A DNA stretch of 64,000 nt. Origin: Actinomyces sp. HPA0247 (GTDB taxonomy: Bacteria; Actinomycetota; Actinomycetes; Actinomycetales; Actinomycetaceae). The DNA lies in assembly GCA_000411415.1 (NCBI GenBank), contig KE150452.1:36069-100068 (forward strand), in the 5' to 3' direction. The translations under genes were made by a program, and so were the position numbers. Positions within the stretch are counted from its first letter, which is position 1, and each line of letters opens with the position of its first letter. This document shows positions 32,019 through 46,637 of this stretch, piece by piece. A model generated the notes under the pieces. It was not told the origin of the DNA. It saw nothing but the letters and a program-made list of their open reading frames with translations, and did no database searches.

Positions 32019-32582
32019 GTGGCCGAAGTGCACGCAGATCGCGCATCGCGCGGCAAAGAAGTATTAGGAGTTGGCGACGTCGCACGCTCCCTGACACGCA
32101 TCGCTTATGAGATCGTTGAACGCAATGGCGGCAGCAACAATCTCGTCATCGCAGGTATCCCGACGCGGGGTGCGACTCTCGCGCGACGGCTTGTCAATCG
32201 AATCAAAGAGGTTTCCGGCACCTATGCCGAACTCGCAATCATCGACACGACGATGTACCGCGACGACCTCGCCTCGCAGCCGCTGAGGGCTCCGAAAGAG
32301 ACCCTGGTGCCTCGCACCGGTATTAACGGCAAGACCGTCGTCCTCGTCGACGACGTCCTGTACACGGGCCGCACCATTAAAGCGGCGCTTGATGCTCTCA
32401 CCCGTATCGGCCGACCTGCGGCCGTTCAGCTCGCCGTCCTCGTTGATCGGGGACACCGCGAGCTCCCCATTCGTCCGGATTACGTCGGCAAGAACTTGCC
32501 GACTTCCCGCGACGAGACCGTCACTATCCTGCTCGACGAAACAGATGGGCGCGACGGCGTCCTTCTCGGGAAAGGCCTGTAA
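32019..32582 (+). CDS. pyrR: Bifunctional pyr operon regulator / uracil phosphoribosyltransferase PyrR
   Basis: 187 residues. PRTase fold with PRPP motif VVLVDDVLYTGRTIKAALDAL and an N-terminal IAGIPTRGATLARRL. It senses UMP/UTP and binds the leader RNA of its own operon; homologs also have weak UPRTase activity. GTG 32019 follows AAGGAG. Four bases separate it from pyrB. Confidence 0.96.
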   Translation: MAEVHADRASRGKEVLGVGDVARSLTRIAYEIVERNGGSNNLVIAGIPTRGATLARRLVNRIKEVSGTYAELAIIDTTMYRDDLASQPLRAPKETLVPRTGINGKTVVLVDDVLYTGRTIKAALDALTRIGRPAAVQLAVLVDRGHRELPIRPDYVGKNLPTSRDETVTILLDETDGRDGVLLGKGL

Positions 32583-32585
32583 ACG

Positions 32586-33572
32586 ATGAGCTTGAATCAC
32601 CTCATTTCGATCCGCGATCTGACGCGCGAGGAGGCGATCCTCATCCTCGACACGGCGGAGCAGATGGCCGCAACGCAAAGTCACGGCGTGAAGAAGCTTC
32701 CCACGCTCCAGGGCAAGACGGTCGTCAACCTCTTTTTCGAGGATTCGACGCGCACCCGCATCTCCTTCGAGACGGCCGCGAAGCGCCTGAGCGCCGACGT
32801 CATCAATTTCCAGTCGCGTGGATCCTCCGTCTCGAAGGGCGAGTCACTCAAGGACACCGCCCTGACGCTCGAGGCCATGGGTGCGGACGCCGTCATTGTG
32901 CGTCATTCGTCCTCGGGCGCTGCTCACCGTCTCGCGCACGCCGGCTGGATGAATCTGCCGGTACTGAACGCTGGTGACGGCACCCACCAGCACCCGACGC
33001 AGGCACTTCTCGATGCCATGACGCTGCGCCGCCACTACGCTCCGTCGCTTGGTGAGGACGGCACCCCCACTCCCGGATCTGGCCTCGACGGCGCGCACGT
33101 CGTTATCGTCGGTGATGTCCTCCATTCGCGCGTCGCGCGATCCAACGTGGATCTTCTGACGCTCCTGGGTGCTCGCGTCACCCTTGTCGCACCCCCGACG
33201 CTCCTACCGATCGGCGTGGAGACCTGGAACTGCGACACTTCCTACAACTTTGACGAGGCCTTGGCCACCGGACCCGACGCTGTCATGATGCTGCGCGTGC
33301 AGCGCGAACGCATGTCGAGCGCGGGTGGGGGTTTCTTCCCGTCGCCTGGTGCCTACCACGCTGAGTACGGACTGACACCCGCACGTTTTGCCACGCTGGC
33401 ACCCAGCGCCGTCGTCATGCATCCCGGCCCCATGAACCGAGGCCTCGAAATCTGCGCTGAGGCCGCAGATTCAGACCAATCTGTCATCGTCGAACAGGTG
33501 TCCAACGGCGTGTGCATCCGCATGGCCGCTCTGTACCTGCTCCTCGCTTCGGAAGGACACAGCAATGACTGA
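32586..33572 (+). CDS. pyrB: Aspartate carbamoyltransferase catalytic subunit
   Basis: 328 residues; condenses carbamoyl phosphate with aspartate. Carbamoyl-phosphate motif [12 protein letters not shown], then [39 protein letters not shown] and the aspartate-binding [11 protein letters not shown] are all present. No pyrI regulatory subunit is nearby. It overlaps pyrC by 8 nt. Confidence 0.97.
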   Translation: MSLNHLISIRDLTREEAILILDTAEQMAATQSHGVKKLPTLQGKTVVNLFFEDSTRTRISFETAAKRLSADVINFQSRGSSVSKGESLKDTALTLEAMGADAVIVRHSSSGAAHRLAHAGWMNLPVLNAGDGTHQHPTQALLDAMTLRRHYAPSLGEDGTPTPGSGLDGAHVVIVGDVLHSRVARSNVDLLTLLGARVTLVAPPTLLPIGVETWNCDTSYNFDEALATGPDAVMMLRVQRERMSSAGGGFFPSPGAYHAEYGLTPARFATLAPSAVVMHPGPMNRGLEICAEAADSDQSVIVEQVSNGVCIRMAALYLLLASEGHSND

Positions 33573-34884
33573 ACAGACCCGCGACATCCTGATCACCGGA
33601 GCGTCGCTCCTCGGCGGGGAACCCACCGATATCGCGCTGTCAGGTGGCACGATCGTTGCTATTGGCACTGATGCCCGCGACAGTGTGCGCGACCCTCGCG
33701 TGATCGACGCCGAGGGGCTCATCGCTCTGCCCGGCCTCGTTGACATCCACACCCACCTGCGCCAGCCCGGTGGCGAGGACGCCGAGACCGTCTTCACCGG
33801 CACCCGCGCCGCTGCGGTCGGCGGCTACACTGCCGTTCACGCAATGGCAAACACGACGCCCACGCAGGACACGGCTGCCATCGTCGACCAGGTGCTGCGC
33901 TTGGGCGAGGAGGCTGACTGGGTGGAGGTGCGCCCCGTCGGCGCAGTCACCAAGGGTCTGGAGGGCAAGCATCTAGCTTCCCTCGGCTCCATGGCCCGTT
34001 CGCGCTCGAAGGTTCGCGTCTTCTCCGACGACGGCAAGTGCGTCTCCGATCCCGTTCTCATGCGTCGCGCCCTGGAGTACGTCAAGGGCTTTGGCGGCGT
34101 CATCGCCCAGCACAGCCAGGATCCGGCCCTCACCGAGGGTGCACAGATGAACGAATCGGCACTGTCCGGTGAGCTCGGTCTTGCCGGTTGGCCCGCAGTC
34201 GCAGAGGAAGCGATCATCGCCCGCGACATCCTGCTCGCCAAGCACGTGGGCTCGCGCCTGCACGTGTGCCACCTGTCCACCGCGGGCTCGGTTGACCTCG
34301 TGCGCTGGGGCAAGGCGCAGGGCGTGGACATCACGGCCGAGGCCACGCCTCACCATCTGCTGCTCACCGAGCAGCTTGCCGCCACCTACGATCCGCTCTA
34401 CAAGGTGAATCCGCCACTGCGCCGCGCGGAGGATGTTGAGGCGGTGCGCGAAGGCCTCGCCGACGGCACCATCGACTGCATCGGCACCGACCACGCACCC
34501 CACCCGCTCGAGATGAAGGACTGCGAGTGGCAGGCCGGCGCCTTCGGCATGACCGGTCTGGAGACCGCACTGCCGATCCTTATCGAAACGATGGTGAACA
34601 CGGGACGCATGGACTGGGCGGACATCGCTCGCGTCATGTCGACGGTTCCCGCTCGCATCGGCCGCGTTGAGTCGCAGGGCCAGGGCCTCGTCGTCGGCGC
34701 GCCCGCGCACGTCACCCTCGTGGATGCGACCGTGCGCGTCACGGTCGATCCCGCCAAGCAGTGGACTCGCTCCACGAACTGCCCCTTCCGCGGTATGGAA
34801 CTGCCCGGACAGGTGCGCTACACGATTTATAACGGCGTCCCGACGGTCGTCGACGCCACCCCGATTGCCAAGGAGGACCGATGA
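33565..34884 (+). CDS. pyrC: Dihydroorotase
   Basis: 439 residues, class I amidohydrolase of the long bacterial type. Metal ligands in [10 protein letters not shown], later histidines in AQHSQDPA and [11 protein letters not shown], and the catalytic GTDHAPH. The [14 protein letters not shown] segment is typical. It closes carbamoyl aspartate to dihydroorotate. ATGA overlap with carA. Confidence 0.96.
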   Translation: MTEQTRDILITGASLLGGEPTDIALSGGTIVAIGTDARDSVRDPRVIDAEGLIALPGLVDIHTHLRQPGGEDAETVFTGTRAAAVGGYTAVHAMANTTPTQDTAAIVDQVLRLGEEADWVEVRPVGAVTKGLEGKHLASLGSMARSRSKVRVFSDDGKCVSDPVLMRRALEYVKGFGGVIAQHSQDPALTEGAQMNESALSGELGLAGWPAVAEEAIIARDILLAKHVGSRLHVCHLSTAGSVDLVRWGKAQGVDITAEATPHHLLLTEQLAATYDPLYKVNPPLRRAEDVEAVREGLADGTIDCIGTDHAPHPLEMKDCEWQAGAFGMTGLETALPILIETMVNTGRMDWADIARVMSTVPARIGRVESQGQGLVVGAPAHVTLVDATVRVTVDPAKQWTRSTNCPFRGMELPGQVRYTIYNGVPTVVDATPIAKEDR

Positions 34885-36067
34885 CCACGTCCGATATTGC
34901 CCTGCTCGTCCTGGAGGACGGCACAGTATTCAAGGGACGCGCATGGGGCGCGAGGGGCCGCACGCTCGGCGAGATCGTGTTCTCGACCGGCATGACCGGC
35001 TACCAGGAGACGCTGACCGACCCGTCGTACCACCGTCAGATCGTCGTGATGACGGCCCCGCACATCGGTAACACCGGCGTGAACGACGAGGATCCTGAGT
35101 CCTCGCGCATCTGGGTCGCTGGCTTCGTCGTGCGCGACGCGGCCCGCCGGGCCTCCAACTGGCGCGCACGCCGCGAACTGGAAGACGAGCTCGTCGCTCA
35201 GGGGATCGTCGGCATCGCCGACGTTGACACGCGTGCGATCACCCGCCACATCCGCGAGCGCGGCGCCATGCGCGCCGGCATCTTCTCGGGCGACGCATTG
35301 CCCGTGGGCGCGCAGTACCTGGGGGAGGAGGCCGTGGCCTCGCTCGTGCGTATCGTCGCCGATTCCCCCGCGATGAGCGGCCAAGCGCTGGCGGCCGAGG
35401 TGTCGACTGACGAGACCTACGTGGTGGAGCCCCTCGGTGACTTCGCAGGCAAGGAACCCATTGCGCGCGTTGTGGCCGTTGACCTTGGCATTAAGTCGCG
35501 TACGCCCTACCATCTGGCGGCGCGCGGCGTGCGCGTCTATGTGGTGCCCTCGACGGCGTCCTTCGCCGACATTGAGGCGCTGAAGCCGGATGGCGTGTTC
35601 TTCTCCAACGGTCCCGGTGACCCGTCCACGGCCGACCGTGAGATCGGCGTCCTGCGCGCCGTCCTGGATGCAGGTATCCCGTACTTCGGTATTTGCTTCG
35701 GCCACCAGCTGTTCGGCCGCGCCCTCGGCTACGGTACGTACAAGCTGGACTATGGTCACCGCGGCATCAACCAGCCGGTGAAGGACGTCGCCACGGGCCG
35801 CGTGGAGATCACTGCCCATAACCACGGCTTCGCGGTGGACGCCCCGGTGGGGGAGCCGTCGGTCGCCCCCTTCGATTCGGGTCGATACGGCCGCGTCGAG
35901 GTCTCTCACATCGGCCTCAACGACGGCGTCGTCGAGGGCCTGCGCGCCCTGGACATCCCCGCTTTCTCCGTCCAGTACCACCCCGAGGCAGCTGCCGGCC
36001 CGCACGACGGCGAGCTGCTGTTCGATCGATTCATTTCCCTGATGACTGCCGCTAAGGAGACCCACTG

Positions 36068-36068
<1 letters not shown>
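34881..36068 (+). CDS. carA: Carbamoyl-phosphate synthase small subunit
   Basis: 395 residues. The N-terminal CarA domain includes [14 protein letters not shown] and is followed by a class I glutamine amidotransferase domain with FSNGPGDP, nucleophile Cys in GICFGHQL, and the catalytic histidine in VQYHPEA. It supplies ammonia to CarB. Its stop shares a base with the carB start. Confidence 0.97.
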
Positions 36069-39363
<3,295 letters not shown>

Positions 39364-39367
<4 letters not shown>

Positions 39368-40230
39368 CTACGTCTGTCATTAAACCCGCATCTTCTCTCG
39401 GCTTCGGCGATCGTCTCTACACCGCCATGCGGACATATGGACCGGTGTGCGTGGGTATCGACCCTCATGCCGGCCTGCTGAAGGAATGGGGACTTGACGA
39501 CGACGCAAACGGTGTGCGAGAGTTCTCCCTCCGCGTCATCGAGGCCCTCGGGGGGCGCGTCGCTGCTTTCAAGCCCCAGGCTGCTTTCTTCGAACGGCAT
39601 GGCTCGCGTGGTGTTGCCGTTCTCGAAGAGGTCATTGCGGCCTGTCGCGAGGTCGGTACGCTCTGCATCGTGGACGCCAAACGCGGCGACATCGGTTCGA
39701 CGATGGATGGCTATGCGCACGCGTTCCTCTCCGATTCGTCACCGCTTGCCGGCGATGCGGTGACTCTGTCACCCTATCTGGGTGTGGGTTCTCTGACCCC
39801 CGCACTCGAGCTTGCGCGTCAGACTGGCAGGGGTGTGTTCGTCCTTGCACTCACTTCGAACCCCGAGGGAGCGTCCGTTCAGCATGCCCGTGGCGCTGAT
39901 GGAGTCAGCGTTGCCGGTCATGTCGTGTCCCAACTGGCGGACTTTAACAGTCAGTGTGATAAACAACACCTTGGCCCTGCTGGCATCGTCGTGGGAGCCA
40001 CCGTCGGCGATGCTGTCAAGCGATTGGGCATTGACCTAGCCGCCCTCAATGGCGCTTTTTTGGCGCCAGGAGTGGGCGCACAGGGCGCCGGTCCAGCGCA
40101 GGTCAGGGAGGTTTTCGCCGGAGCGACGGATGCTGTCCTTGCCTCATCCTCGCGCGCAATTCTGCGTTCGGGCCCCGCCATCACCGGCCTTCGAGACGCC
40201 TATCGTGCGACCGTCGATTCGCTGCAATAA
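39364..40230 (+). CDS. pyrF: Orotidine 5'-phosphate decarboxylase, type 2
   Basis: 288 residues; final step to UMP. Signatures of the type 2 (actinobacterial/myxobacterial) form: [15 protein letters not shown], catalytic [10 protein letters not shown] near residue 103, and [14 protein letters not shown] 39364 overlaps the carB stop by 4 nt. pyrD and pyrE are not in the window, so dihydroorotate dehydrogenase and orotate PRTase must be encoded elsewhere. Confidence 0.96.
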
Positions 40231-40331
40231 TCTGCTCCGTTACATAAGAAGCAGCGTTTTGGTCTGGCATTAATGGTCGGGAAGGTGACATAGTTTATTT
40301 ACCGAAGATCCCAACGGAGGAGATGATCAGA

Positions 40332-40643
40332 ATGGCACTACCTGATCTCACGCCAGAACAGAGGGCACAAGCTCTTGAGAAGGCAACGCAGGCACGGAGG
40401 CGTCGCGCCGAAGTGAAGAACGCGCTGAAGGCGCGCTCGATGAACCTGTCTGAGGTTTTGGAACTCGCTGATTCAGACGAGGCCGTGGCGAAGATGAAAG
40501 TCGTTTCGCTACTGGAGTCGCTGCCGCGCGTCGGCACGAATACGGCCGCTGTCCTGATGGACGAGTACAAGATCGCCCAGAGCAGGCGCGTGCGTGGCCT
40601 TGGCCCCGTCCAGCGGAAGGCGCTCGTCGAGCGTTTCGGGTGA
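40332..40643 (+). CDS. mihF: Actinobacterial integration host factor mIHF
   Basis: 103-residue nucleoid protein unrelated to E. coli IHF. The long N-terminal helix PDLTPEQRAQALEKATQARR is followed by the H2TH-like DNA-binding part LLESLPRVGTNTAAVLMDEY and GLGPVQRKALVERF. It bends DNA and is essential in mycobacteria. ATG 40332 is chosen over ATG 40323 because GGAGGAG lies 10 nt upstream of it. Linked to gmk and rpoZ as in most actinobacteria. Confidence 0.95.
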   Translation: MALPDLTPEQRAQALEKATQARRRRAEVKNALKARSMNLSEVLELADSDEAVAKMKVVSLLESLPRVGTNTAAVLMDEYKIAQSRRVRGLGPVQRKALVERFG

Positions 40644-40670
40644 CGCGTCCAAGCGTGGCACACTTGAGTC

Positions 40671-41228
40671 ATGACTAAGGCTCAACTGACTGTCCTCGCT
40701 GGACCCACGGCCGTTGGAAAGGGAACTGTTGTCGCTGCGCTGACGAAGCGCTACCCGGCACTGAAGGTGTCGGTCTCAGCAACGACTCGCGATCCTCGAC
40801 CCGGTGAACTGAGCGGCGTCCACTACTACTTTGTTTCCCCCCAAGAGTTCGATGCGATGATCGAACGGGGAGACATGTTGGAGTGGGCGCTTGTTCATGG
40901 GAAAAACAAGTATGGGACCCCTCGCGGCCCGGTCGACGAGGCTCTCAACGCCGGTCACCCCGTTCTCCTCGAGATCGACCTGGCGGGCGCCCGGCAGGTA
41001 CGAGCCAACAGGCCCGATGCCCAGTTTATTTTCCTTGCGCCTCCCTCGTGGGAGGAGCTTCAGCGCCGCCTCATCGGCCGCGGCACTGAAGGCCCGGAGG
41101 AGCAGGCGCGACGCCTGGCCACTGCTCGCGTCGAGCTGCAGGCTGCCTCGGAGTTCGATCATGTTGTGATCAACGACGATGTGGAGCGCGCGGTGGATGA
41201 GCTGGCCCGGCTCATTGGCCTGGAGTAA
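40671..41228 (+). CDS. gmk: Guanylate kinase
   Basis: 185 residues; GMP to GDP. P-loop GPTAVGKGTV, GMP-binding SATTRDPRPGELSGVHYYF, LVHGKNKYGTP and the LID arginines in RGTEGPEEQARRL. Start ATG 40671; a weak NANNNT box (CACACT) six bases upstream hints at leaderless expression, and no ribosome-binding site is visible. Confidence 0.96.
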   Translation: MTKAQLTVLAGPTAVGKGTVVAALTKRYPALKVSVSATTRDPRPGELSGVHYYFVSPQEFDAMIERGDMLEWALVHGKNKYGTPRGPVDEALNAGHPVLLEIDLAGARQVRANRPDAQFIFLAPPSWEELQRRLIGRGTEGPEEQARRLATARVELQAASEFDHVVINDDVERAVDELARLIGLE

Positions 41229-41264
41229 TATCTATCTGAATCCGCCACTGAGAGGAAAACACGC

Positions 41265-41531
41265 ATGTCCGGAATTGTTGCCCAGCCCGTCGGCATCACG
41301 TCCCCGCCCATTGACGATCTGCTGGAGCACGTCGATTCCAAGTACGCGCTGGTGATTTTCGCTGCGAAGCGCGCGCGCCAGATTAACTCCTACAATCTGC
41401 AGCTTCAGCAGAACATGATCCAGTTCGTGGGTCCGGTCGTCGACGTGCAGCCGGATGAGAAGCCGCTGGCGGTTTCCCTGCGAGAGATCAACGAAGGCCT
41501 CCTCTCTCTCGAAGCCAACCCCGAGGCCTGA
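41265..41531 (+). CDS. rpoZ: RNA polymerase omega subunit
   Basis: 88 residues; chaperones and stabilises the beta' subunit and takes part in ppGpp sensing in some bacteria. Core motif [18 protein letters not shown] and a short tail [22 protein letters not shown] precedes ATG 41265. One base separates it from coaBC. Confidence 0.95.
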   Translation: MSGIVAQPVGITSPPIDDLLEHVDSKYALVIFAAKRARQINSYNLQLQQNMIQFVGPVVDVQPDEKPLAVSLREINEGLLSLEANPEA

Positions 41532-41532
41532 C

Positions 41533-42762
41533 ATGGCAACTGTCGTCGTCGGAGTGACCGGCGGCGTTGCAGCTTTCAAAGCACCCATCGTGGTCCGCGA
41601 GTGTCAACGCGCGGGCCACGACGTGTATGTCGCTGCAACGCGCGCGTCATTAGAGTTCGTCGGCCGTTCGACCTGGGAGGGCATCACGTCGCGCCCTGTC
41701 GCCGTGGAGATCGCGGGCGAGGGGCGTGCCGAGCACGTGGAGCTCGCCCGCATTGCCGACCTCATTATTGTTGTGCCTGCGACCGCGAATTCCCTGGCGC
41801 GTCTTGCCGCTGGCTTCGCGGACGACATGGTGTCGCTGACGGTTCTCGCGTCCCATGCGCCCGTCGTCGTTGCCCCGGCGATGCACTCCAACATGTGGCT
41901 GGCGCCTGCCACGCAGGCCAACGTGCGCACGTTACGTGAGCGCGGCATCCATGTTATTGATCCTTCCTCTGGTGCACTTGGCTCGGGTGACAGCGGCATT
42001 GGTCGCCTTCCGGATCCTGAGGAGATCGCACACCAGGCTCTAGAGGTGCTCTCTGCCTACGAACAGGCATCCCACGCGCTTGCCGGTCGCACCGTCGTTG
42101 TCACGGCCGGTGGTACTCGCGAGCCGATTGATCCTGTTCGTTTCTTGGGAAATCAGTCGTCAGGTCGGCAGGGGCTGGCAATCGCATCGGCGGCAGCACG
42201 AGCTGGGGCTGCGGTCAGGGTCATTGCTGCCAATATCGAGTCGGCGCTCCTCGCCGGACTTCCGTCAGGCGTACAGGTCACTCGTGTGGGTAACGCCCTG
42301 CAAATGCGAGAAGCGACGGTCAACCAGGTCGCAGACGCCGATGCTCTCGTCATGACGGCCGCCGTCGCTGACTTCCGTCCCGAAGCCGCATCGCAGTCAA
42401 AGATCAAGAAAGACCCAACAAACGAGGAAGCACCCACTATTCGCCTGGTGCGCAACCCCGACATCCTCGCTGAAATCGGACACAGCAAGAAGCGCCCACC
42501 CCTCGTCATTGGTTTTGCGGCTGAAACCGGCACAGATGAGGAGATTCTCGCGTACGGTGCAGATAAGGCGACGCGTAAGGGAGCCGATTTCATCTGCCTG
42601 AACCGGGTGGGGGAGAGCGTCGGGTTCGGCGATGTTTCGAACGACATCCACATCCTCGATGCCAACGGTCACATCGTCGGCCGTTACGTCGGCTCGAAGG
42701 ATGAAGTAGCCGCAGGTCTCGTCGGCCATATGGCCTCATTCCTTGATAATCTAAAGCGGTGA
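41533..42762 (+). CDS. coaBC: Bifunctional phosphopantothenoylcysteine decarboxylase/synthetase
   Basis: 409 residues; two coenzyme A steps. The N-terminal CoaC half has the flavin fold [12 protein letters not shown], the [17 protein letters not shown] motif and PAMHSNMW. The lid that carries a catalytic cysteine in E. coli (ACGDxGxGR) reads GSGDSGIGR here, so the cysteine is Ser; mycobacterial enzymes also deviate at this place. The C-terminal CoaB half has [21 protein letters not shown] and the CTP region. Overlaps metK by 4 nt. Confidence 0.96.
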   Translation: MATVVVGVTGGVAAFKAPIVVRECQRAGHDVYVAATRASLEFVGRSTWEGITSRPVAVEIAGEGRAEHVELARIADLIIVVPATANSLARLAAGFADDMVSLTVLASHAPVVVAPAMHSNMWLAPATQANVRTLRERGIHVIDPSSGALGSGDSGIGRLPDPEEIAHQALEVLSAYEQASHALAGRTVVVTAGGTREPIDPVRFLGNQSSGRQGLAIASAAARAGAAVRVIAANIESALLAGLPSGVQVTRVGNALQMREATVNQVADADALVMTAAVADFRPEAASQSKIKKDPTNEEAPTIRLVRNPDILAEIGHSKKRPPLVIGFAAETGTDEEILAYGADKATRKGADFICLNRVGESVGFGDVSNDIHILDANGHIVGRYVGSKDEVAAGLVGHMASFLDNLKR

Positions 42763-43946
42763 GTCAACAGCTTTTTTCTTCTGAGTCCGTTACCGAAGGT
42801 CACCCCGACAAGGTCTGTGATCGCATTTCCGATGCAATCCTTGACGAGCTGCTAGCGGCTGACCCCCGCTCGCGCGTCGCCGTCGAGACGATGGCAGCTA
42901 CCGGCCTCATTCACGTCGCCGGTGAGGTGACGACCGAGGCGTACGTTGAGATCCCTGAGATCGTGCGCCGCGAGATCCTCTCGATCGGGTACGACTCGTC
43001 GCGCGTTGGCTTCGATGGCGCGTCCTGCGGCGTCTCTGTGTCGCTTGATGGCCAGAGCCCTGACATCGCCGGTGGCGTCGACGAAGCCCTTGAGGTGCGC
43101 GGTACCCAGGGCGGCGATCCCCGTGACCGCCTCGGCGCAGGCGACCAGGGCATCATGTTCGGCTACGCTTCCTCCGACACCCCCGATCTCATGCCTGCCC
43201 CCATCTGGCTCGCTCACCGCCTTGCGAAGCGCCTGACCGACGTGCGCAAGCAGGGCATCGTTGAGGGGCTGCGACCCGACGGCAAGACTCAGGTGACTCT
43301 TGCCTATGAGAACGGCCGCCCGGTAGGCATCGACACAATCGTTGTGTCCACCCAGCACGACGAAGCCCTGTCTCAGTCGGCGATCTACGATGCCGTGCGT
43401 GACTACGTCATTACCCCCGTCGTTGAGGAGTCGGACCTCGCGCTTGCGACGGGTTCGATGAATACTCTCATTAATCCCTCGGGACGCTTCGTCCTGGGAG
43501 GCCCCGCGGCAGATGCCGGTCTCACTGGCCGCAAGATCATCGTCGACACCTACGGTGGCATGGCACGCCACGGAGGCGGCGCATTCTCCGGCAAGGATCC
43601 GTCAAAGGTCGACCGTTCCGCAACCTACGCTGCCCGCTGGGTCGCCAAGAACGTCGTGGCCGCAGGTATCGCCCAGCGCTGCGAGATTCAGCTGGCATAC
43701 GCGATCGGGCGTGCCCGCCCAATTGGCCTGTACGTCGATACCTTTGGAACCGCTTCGGTGCCCGAGGAACGCATCGCGGATGCCATCCGCGAGGTCTTCG
43801 ACCTGCGTCCCCTCGGCATGATTGAGGACCTCGATCTGCTGCGTCCGATCTACCGCGAGACTGCTGCCTACGGTCACTTTGGTCGCGGCCAGTTCCCGTG
43901 GGAGGCCACCGACCGCGTCGAGCAGCTCAAGGCCGCGCTCGCATGA
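42759..43946 (+). CDS. metK: S-adenosylmethionine synthetase
   Basis: 395 residues; makes SAM from methionine and [20 protein letters not shown] at the N terminus, [12 protein letters not shown], phosphate loop [16 protein letters not shown] and a C-terminal [15 protein letters not shown] start within the coaBC stop (GTGA). I see no SAM riboswitch; the gene depends on the upstream operon promoter. Confidence 0.97.
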   Translation: MSQQLFSSESVTEGHPDKVCDRISDAILDELLAADPRSRVAVETMAATGLIHVAGEVTTEAYVEIPEIVRREILSIGYDSSRVGFDGASCGVSVSLDGQSPDIAGGVDEALEVRGTQGGDPRDRLGAGDQGIMFGYASSDTPDLMPAPIWLAHRLAKRLTDVRKQGIVEGLRPDGKTQVTLAYENGRPVGIDTIVVSTQHDEALSQSAIYDAVRDYVITPVVEESDLALATGSMNTLINPSGRFVLGGPAADAGLTGRKIIVDTYGGMARHGGGAFSGKDPSKVDRSATYAARWVAKNVVAAGIAQRCEIQLAYAIGRARPIGLYVDTFGTASVPEERIADAIREVFDLRPLGMIEDLDLLRPIYRETAAYGHFGRGQFPWEATDRVEQLKAALA

Positions 43947-44578
43947 GCGAGGCATGGGAAGCCGAGGACTACCTGCCCTCGTACGAGACCGAGGACGCTC
44001 GCCGGGCATGGCGTCGGCGCACAAGCCTGGAGATGATCATCTCTGGCTGCATTGGTCTCCTCACGTCTTTCGTTCTGTCGATCGAGGCGTGGCAGCTTGC
44101 CGCCGACTCATCGACGCGCTTCGGTTGTGACATTTCGTCCGTCCTGTCGTGTTCGACGGTTGCTCAGACGTGGCAGGCTCGTATCCTCGGCTTCCCGAAC
44201 GCCTTCCTTGGCATCTTTTTCGAGGCCGTTGTTCTCGCTATTTCGGTAGCGATTTTTTCCGGCGTGAAGTTTCCGCGTTGGTACATGCTGGGCACGAACC
44301 TGCTGTATACGGTCGCGTTGTTCTTCGCGTTCTGGCTCTTCGGACAGTCGTATTTCATCATTCAAGTGCTGTGCCCGTGGTGCCTGCTCATCACCCTGAC
44401 GACGACGCTCGTGTTTGGCGGCATTACCCGCATCAATATCCGTGACGGCGTCATCCAGGCGCCCGAGGGGCTGCGGCGCGCTGTCGCCCAGGGACTCGAC
44501 TGGGCCCTATGGGGTCTCATCGTGTTCGGTGTCCTCGCCATGGTGGTCGCGAAGTACGGCCTGAAGCTTCTCGGCTGA
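43943..44578 (+). CDS. Vitamin K epoxide reductase (VKOR) family membrane protein
   Basis: 211 residues with about five membrane helices. The redox core is complete: loop cysteines in [14 protein letters not shown], the FPNAFLG helix, and the quinone-side CPWC in [14 protein letters not shown] passes electrons from periplasmic-type thiol oxidases to quinone; in Actinomyces oris it reoxidises the pilin-folding oxidase MdbA. No MdbA-like partner is in the window. ATG overlaps the metK stop by 4 nt. Confidence 0.93.
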   Translation: MSEAWEAEDYLPSYETEDARRAWRRRTSLEMIISGCIGLLTSFVLSIEAWQLAADSSTRFGCDISSVLSCSTVAQTWQARILGFPNAFLGIFFEAVVLAISVAIFSGVKFPRWYMLGTNLLYTVALFFAFWLFGQSYFIIQVLCPWCLLITLTTTLVFGGITRINIRDGVIQAPEGLRRAVAQGLDWALWGLIVFGVLAMVVAKYGLKLLG

Positions 44579-44620
44579 GCGCGGGACACAGATGAGTGCG
44601 GGCCGTGATTCACTAGGATC

Positions 44621-46603
44621 ATGACTTCCCAACAGGGCATGCTTGACGGTTTCGATCCGCCGCGCTCTCGCAGCGTGGAGATCGCACGCGTGCTCGTTGA
44701 CGTCGATCTGCCTCACATGGACCGGCCGCTCGACTACGTCGTCCCGGACACGTTGATCGACGAGGCCACGGTCGGGCAACTCGTTCGGGTGCGCTTCTCC
44801 GGCGCGCGCGTTGACGGCTGGATCGTTGAGCGCACCCAGCGCGAGATGCTCGACGATAGTGCCCATATTGAGTCCGTCGCCTCGTCGATACCGGTGTTGA
44901 CGCCCGCACTCTATGAGACTGCTCGGCGTATTGCCGGGCGTTTCCTTGCCACGACTTCGCAGGTTCTTTCTCTCGCGATTCCTCCGCGGCACGCACGGGC
45001 TGAAAAGCACGTATTGGAGCAAACACCCCCACCATGGCCTTCTCTGGAGGCTCCGTCAGTCTCCGCTGGCTGGGGAGCATACTCTGCTGGCCAGGCCCTG
45101 CTGAACCGGCTCTCGTCTGGTCAATCGCCTCGCGCGGTCGTGACCGCTCTGCGCCCTCTCATGCGCCGCTGTCTGTCGGATGCCGTTGCAGCGACGGTTT
45201 CGTCAGGTCGTAGCGTCATTATCGTCACGTCCACCGGTGAGGAAGCCTCACGATACGCCCGAAATCTCGAGGAGGACCTCGGCGTGCCTGTCGCGGTGAC
45301 GGGCGGCGAAGTCACGCCCGAAGAGCGTTACCGTATCCACGCAGCCGCAACACTCGGTCATGTTCCCATCGTCGTCGGTACGCGCTCCGCAGTGTGGGTC
45401 CCGTGCACGAAGCTCGGACTCATCATCATCTGCGATGATGGTGATGATCGACTACGTGAGCGGCGGTTCCCGCGCTGCGACAGCCTTGATGTTGCTGTGC
45501 AGCGCTGCGCTGTGGAGGGCGCGGGACTTCTCGTCACCTCGTACGCTCGTTCCGTCAAGGCCCAGGCCCTTGTTCGCTCCGGATGGGCGGTCAGCCTCGA
45601 TCCGTTCCCGCATGCGCTGCGCGACGCAACGCCACGCGTCCACCTGCACGGGGTGACCGAGGCTGCACGCGAGGGGGCGAGCGGCCATCTGCGTATCCCC
45701 CAGGCCGCCCTGCGCATTATCCGTCAGGGTCTGCGCGAAGGCCCCGTGCTCATCCAGGTCGCTGCATCTGGCTATTGGCCGACGGTTGTGTGCCGCCGCT
45801 GCGGCGAGCGCGCACGCTGCCGCCATTGCTCCGGCCCTCTCGCCGTGGTGCGCGGGGGAGAGGTGACCTGTTCGTGGTGTGCGCGCGCGTCCGTCTCGTG
45901 GCGCTGCCCGTACTGCTCCGGCACGGAGCTACGTGCAGCCCGTGTCGGCTCCACGCGCACAGCTGAGGAGATTGCACGCAACCTTCCCGATGCCTCCGTG
46001 CTCGAATCCTCTGCCGCGCATAGGATCAGCCGCCAGCTGCCGAAACGTCCGACGGTCGTCGTTGCGACACCGGGTGCTGAGCCAGACGTTGATGGGGGAT
46101 ACGCTGCCGCCATCATCCTTGATGCCCATGCCCTTGCCGGTCGTACCGAGCTATGGGCGCCGGAGGAGGCCGCTCGGCGCTGGCTCAACGCGCTGTCCCT
46201 CGTCCGGCCAGGTCACCCCGGCCTCGTCGTGGGGACGATTCCCGACGCATTGGGTCAGGCGCTCGTGCGCTGGGCTCCCACTGACTACGCTGACCGGCTC
46301 CTCGATGAGCGTGAGGCACTTGGCTTCTTCCCGGCCACGACGATGGTCGCTCTGGACGGACCGTCAGCTCAGGTACGCCAAGTTGCCGAGCAAGTTATTC
46401 GTGAGGGCGGCGCGGAACTGGTGGGTACGGTCGTGCGCCCGGCGACGCGCGAGGGCGAGGAGAACGAGGTGCGCACGCTCGTTCGTACCCCGTTGGCTGG
46501 AGCTCCGGCGATGCTAGCTGTTCTTGCCGATATTCGACGTTCCCGCAGCGCACGTAAGGTTCCGCTCGTCAAAATGAGCGTGAACCCACCGGAGCTCTTC
46601 TGA
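44621..46603 (+). CDS. priA: PriA-like primosomal protein N' without helicase motifs
   Basis: 660 residues. The N-terminal DNA-binding domain (DYVVPD, VGQLVRVRFSGARVDGWIV) and the zinc-binding insert (cysteines in CRRCGERARCRHCSG and CSWCARASVSWRCPYCSG, about residues 390-438) are intact. The Walker A region reads SSGRSVIIVTSTGEE without GKT, and the DEEH box is replaced by IICDDGDD. It therefore cannot be an ATP-driven helicase; actinobacterial PriA proteins are known for this loss. It may still mark forked DNA for replication restart. The start ATG 44621 has no good RBS. Confidence 0.9.
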   Translation: MTSQQGMLDGFDPPRSRSVEIARVLVDVDLPHMDRPLDYVVPDTLIDEATVGQLVRVRFSGARVDGWIVERTQREMLDDSAHIESVASSIPVLTPALYETARRIAGRFLATTSQVLSLAIPPRHARAEKHVLEQTPPPWPSLEAPSVSAGWGAYSAGQALLNRLSSGQSPRAVVTALRPLMRRCLSDAVAATVSSGRSVIIVTSTGEEASRYARNLEEDLGVPVAVTGGEVTPEERYRIHAAATLGHVPIVVGTRSAVWVPCTKLGLIIICDDGDDRLRERRFPRCDSLDVAVQRCAVEGAGLLVTSYARSVKAQALVRSGWAVSLDPFPHALRDATPRVHLHGVTEAAREGASGHLRIPQAALRIIRQGLREGPVLIQVAASGYWPTVVCRRCGERARCRHCSGPLAVVRGGEVTCSWCARASVSWRCPYCSGTELRAARVGSTRTAEEIARNLPDASVLESSAAHRISRQLPKRPTVVVATPGAEPDVDGGYAAAIILDAHALAGRTELWAPEEAARRWLNALSLVRPGHPGLVVGTIPDALGQALVRWAPTDYADRLLDEREALGFFPATTMVALDGPSAQVRQVAEQVIREGGAELVGTVVRPATREGEENEVRTLVRTPLAGAPAMLAVLADIRRSRSARKVPLVKMSVNPPELF

Positions 46604-46624
46604 GTGAGGGCCTGCCCAGTGCCG

Positions 46625-46630
46625 TAAACT
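46625..46630 (+). promoter_or_regulatory. -10 box of fmt
   Basis: TAAACT, then 7 nt, then GTG 46638; leaderless arrangement. Confidence 0.55.
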
Positions 46631-46637
46631 GGCGGCC

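Noticed and set aside
40232-40259. Weak hairpin CTGCT/AGCAG followed by GTTTT after pyrF
   Set aside because: Only a 5-bp stem with a long loop; too weak to call a terminator.
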